Positions 63,681-64,000 of a stretch of 64,000 nt of DNA are shown piece after piece. A program made the position numbers and the translations under genes. Under the pieces are notes generated by a model. The model was not told the origin of the DNA, did not search any database, and saw nothing but the letters and a program-made list of their open reading frames with translations. Positions within the stretch are counted from its first letter, which is position 1. The number at the start of each line of letters is the position of its first letter. This DNA comes from Odiellus spinosus (taxonomy: Eukaryota > Arthropoda > Arachnida > Opiliones > Phalangiidae): the NCBI GenBank assembly GCA_963920705.1, contig OY987226.1, forward strand, positions 27,474,706 through 27,538,705, written 5' to 3'.

Positions 63681-64000
63681 GGGAAATTTGTGGATATATA
63701 CTTGGGAAATTTGTTGATATATACTTGGGAAATTTGTGGATCTATACTTGGAAATTTGTGGATCTAAACTTGGGAAAAATGTAGATCTATACTTGGGAAA
63801 TTTTTGGATATATATTAGGGAAACTTGTAGAACTATACTTGGGATATTTGTAGATATATATTTGTAAAATTTGTGGATCTAGACTTGGGAAATTTGTGGA
63901 TCTATACTTGGGAAATTTTTGGATCCATACTTGGGAAATCTGTGGATCTATACTGGGGAAATTTGTGGATCTATACTTGGGAAATTTGTGGATCTATTCT

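Larger units (their letters stand above)
1..64000 (+). repeat. 23-bp satellite array spanning the whole window
   Basis: Every part of the window reads as head-to-tail copies of a 23-bp monomer with core AAATTTGTGGATCTATAC followed by TTGGG (perfect copy at 18364-18386). The orientation never changes: the reverse-complement core GTATAGATCCACAAATTT was not seen on the plus strand. Typical variants carry one to three substitutions; 20-22-bp monomers appear where one to three bases are lost, for example ATACTGGGAAA and TTGTAAACTGTAG. Consensus GC is 8 of 23. I see no transposon, gene, tRNA, rRNA, CRISPR array or unique spacer inside. The known class is satellite/minisatellite DNA; placing it at a centromere, subtelomere or sex chromosome is inference only. 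I do not recognise this monomer as a named family. Confidence 0.97.
57493..64000 (+). repeat. Zone VI: HOR dialect with ACTGAGGAAATATG and TTGTTGATATATAC
   Basis: Markers are CTACACTGAGGAAATATG, GGATCTTTAATAGAGAAA, TTGTGATATTGGTGG, TTTATGGATC, GGCAAACTTGTTC and runs of TTTGTTGATATATAC. TATCTGTAAAATTTG, common in zone I and rare in zones II to V, reappears. Module A anchors are 58720, 59041, 59865 (CTTGAAATAT form), 60688, 61695, 62015, 63093 and 63437. The array continues past the right edge of the window with no sign of ending. Confidence 0.85.

Noticed and set aside
1-64000. CRISPR-like array (short direct repeats)
   Set aside because: There are no unique spacers: repeats abut one another, each position varies as in satellite DNA, and no cas genes are present.
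1-64000. CENP-B box or telomere repeat as a marker of chromosomal location
   Set aside because: I saw no match to the CENP-B box pattern (TTCG then CGGG spacing) and no TTAGGG, TTTAGGG or TTAGG runs. Centromeric or subtelomeric placement stays inference.
1-64000. G-quadruplex runs from the GGG in each monomer
   Set aside because: GGG tracts are 20 bases apart, far beyond the loop lengths of ordinary quadruplexes, and no local cluster of four GGG tracts was seen.
1-64000. Degenerate transposon or retroelement fragments
   Set aside because: No terminal repeats, poly(A) tracts, coding remnants or sequence departing from the 23-bp monomer were found.

Overview
The whole 64 kb window is one uninterrupted tandem-repeat (satellite) array. 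The unit is a 23-bp monomer with core AAATTTGTGGATCTATAC closed by TTGGG; a perfect copy is 18364-18386. About 2,800 monomers run head to tail in one orientation, and I found no inverted monomer, no unique-sequence insert, no mobile element, no RNA gene and no host gene. The consensus is about 35% GC and strongly strand-asymmetric (6 G, 2 C, 9 T, 6 A per plus-strand monomer). It contains no CpG. A satellite block of this size, with kilobase-scale higher-order structure, points to a eukaryotic heterochromatic region (centromeric, pericentromeric, subtelomeric or sex-chromosome) from a long-read assembly. The sequence does not let me name the taxon.

The array is not a simple repeat. Diagnostic variant monomers recur in a fixed order and define a higher-order repeat (HOR) of roughly 40 monomers, 0.9-1.0 kb, clearest at 12-38 kb. 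The order is module A (CTTGACATATATTTGGG and followers), a few plain monomers, module B (CTTGACATTTATTTGGG, then TTGTAAACTGTAGATC, GGATCCATAC and GAAATTTGAGG), a variable run of plain or GGGAGATTT monomers, module C (TTGTTCATCTATACC, AAATCCGTAG, CTTTTCTTCGAG) and module D (ACTGGGGAGATTTTT, ATAATTGAGAAA, GTGAATCTAAA), then A again. Units differ mainly in copy number of the plain monomers and by loss or doubling of modules.

Layout. Zone I (1-12.1 kb) is an HOR dialect with GGAGACATATATTTGGG and TATCTGTAAAATTTG markers and two interleaved duplications, each about 2 kb. Zone II (12.1-17.3 kb) has 914/573/914/960-bp units and a 1,487-bp tandem duplication. Zone III (15.9-31.2 kb, overlapping the end of zone II) is an approximately 8.3-kb block followed by a second copy shortened to about 6.9 kb, both rich in GGGAGATTT monomers. 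A mixed stretch (31.2-38.3 kb) holds further duplications and a clear recombination junction. Zone IV (38.3-46.9 kb) carries TTGTAAATAGTAGATC markers and a 2-kb tandem pair. Zone V (46.9-57.5 kb) is a nearly identical 5.3-kb tandem duplication. Zone VI (57.5-64 kb) has a 321-bp tandem duplication and a 1.35-1.40-kb unit present about 2.5 times.

Many long plus-strand open stretches exist (up to about 290 codons), but they are a consequence of the repeat: the 23-bp consensus has no stop codon in any plus frame, and since 23 is not a multiple of 3 all three frames give the same 23-residue periodic peptide. Common variants introduce stops without regard to frame. I annotate no coding sequence. 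The interest lies in the HOR architecture, nested duplications and base-composition properties. All duplication edges are by-eye alignments, good to about one or two monomers.
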